Shown here piece after piece: positions 63,986 to 64,000 of a stretch of DNA of 64,000 nucleotides. Position numbers and translations under genes: made by a program. Every line of letters begins with the position of its first letter. The first letter of the stretch is position 1. The DNA is from Candidatus Krumholzibacteriota bacterium (GTDB lineage Bacteria; Krumholzibacteriota; Krumholzibacteriia; Krumholzibacteriales; Krumholzibacteriaceae). The DNA is taken from the NCBI GenBank assembly GCA_030609325.1, contig JAUWCL010000008.1, positions 1 through 64,000 on the forward strand. Reading direction: 5' to 3'. Below the pieces are notes generated by a model. The model worked only from the letters and a program-made list of their open reading frames with translations. It searched no databases and was not told the DNA's origin.

Positions 63986-64000
63986 ATGGACAGGAAGGTC
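63986..64000 (+). CDS. Possible start of a CDS running off the window (MDRKV...)
   Basis: ATG after CAGGGGTGG and the putative promoter; only five codons visible. Confidence 0.25.

Overview
Gene-dense, GC-rich bacterial chromosome segment, consistent with a Gram-negative-type, FCB/Eisenbacteria/Krumholzibacteria-like lineage (taxonomy is inference only). No prophage, IS element, rRNA operon or CRISPR array was seen. Recognisable blocks: (i) polysaccharide/membrane genes with murB, a flippase and an OPT transporter (0.1-10.8 kb); (ii) envelope lipoproteins, an outer-membrane protein and TPR proteins (11.7-16.2 kb); (iii) Rrf2 and NifS (17-18.8 kb); (iv) a tRNA cluster plus a four-gene 2-oxoacid:ferredoxin oxidoreductase operon with a GltD-like flavoprotein (20-25 kb); (v) tadA, further tRNAs, a large-type SRP RNA, then dnaX-ybaB-recR-mglB-mglA-pgpA-cinA-thpR-recA-recX-alaS (27-39.5 kb); (vi) an exopolysaccharide locus including a WecA-like/CapD-like fusion and a DPPR-synthase-like UbiA protein (39.5-49 kb); (vii) ispE-spoVG-tRNA-Gln-prs-rplY-pth-rpsF-rpsR-rplI (50-54.8 kb); (viii) sugar-nucleotide genes and an envelope-maintenance group (55-63.7 kb). 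The most interesting signals are: multidomain proteins whose C-terminal domains look like inactivated enzymes (WecA-CapD fusion, tandem amidase); a candidate structured RNA bounded by an 11-bp perfect inverted repeat after the flippase gene; a candidate switching leader upstream of the por operon; tandem repeats upstream of the rpsF promoter; and a phosphomannomutase-like gene that appears to lack an ATG/GTG/TTG start. All family calls come from reading the translations; no database search was run.
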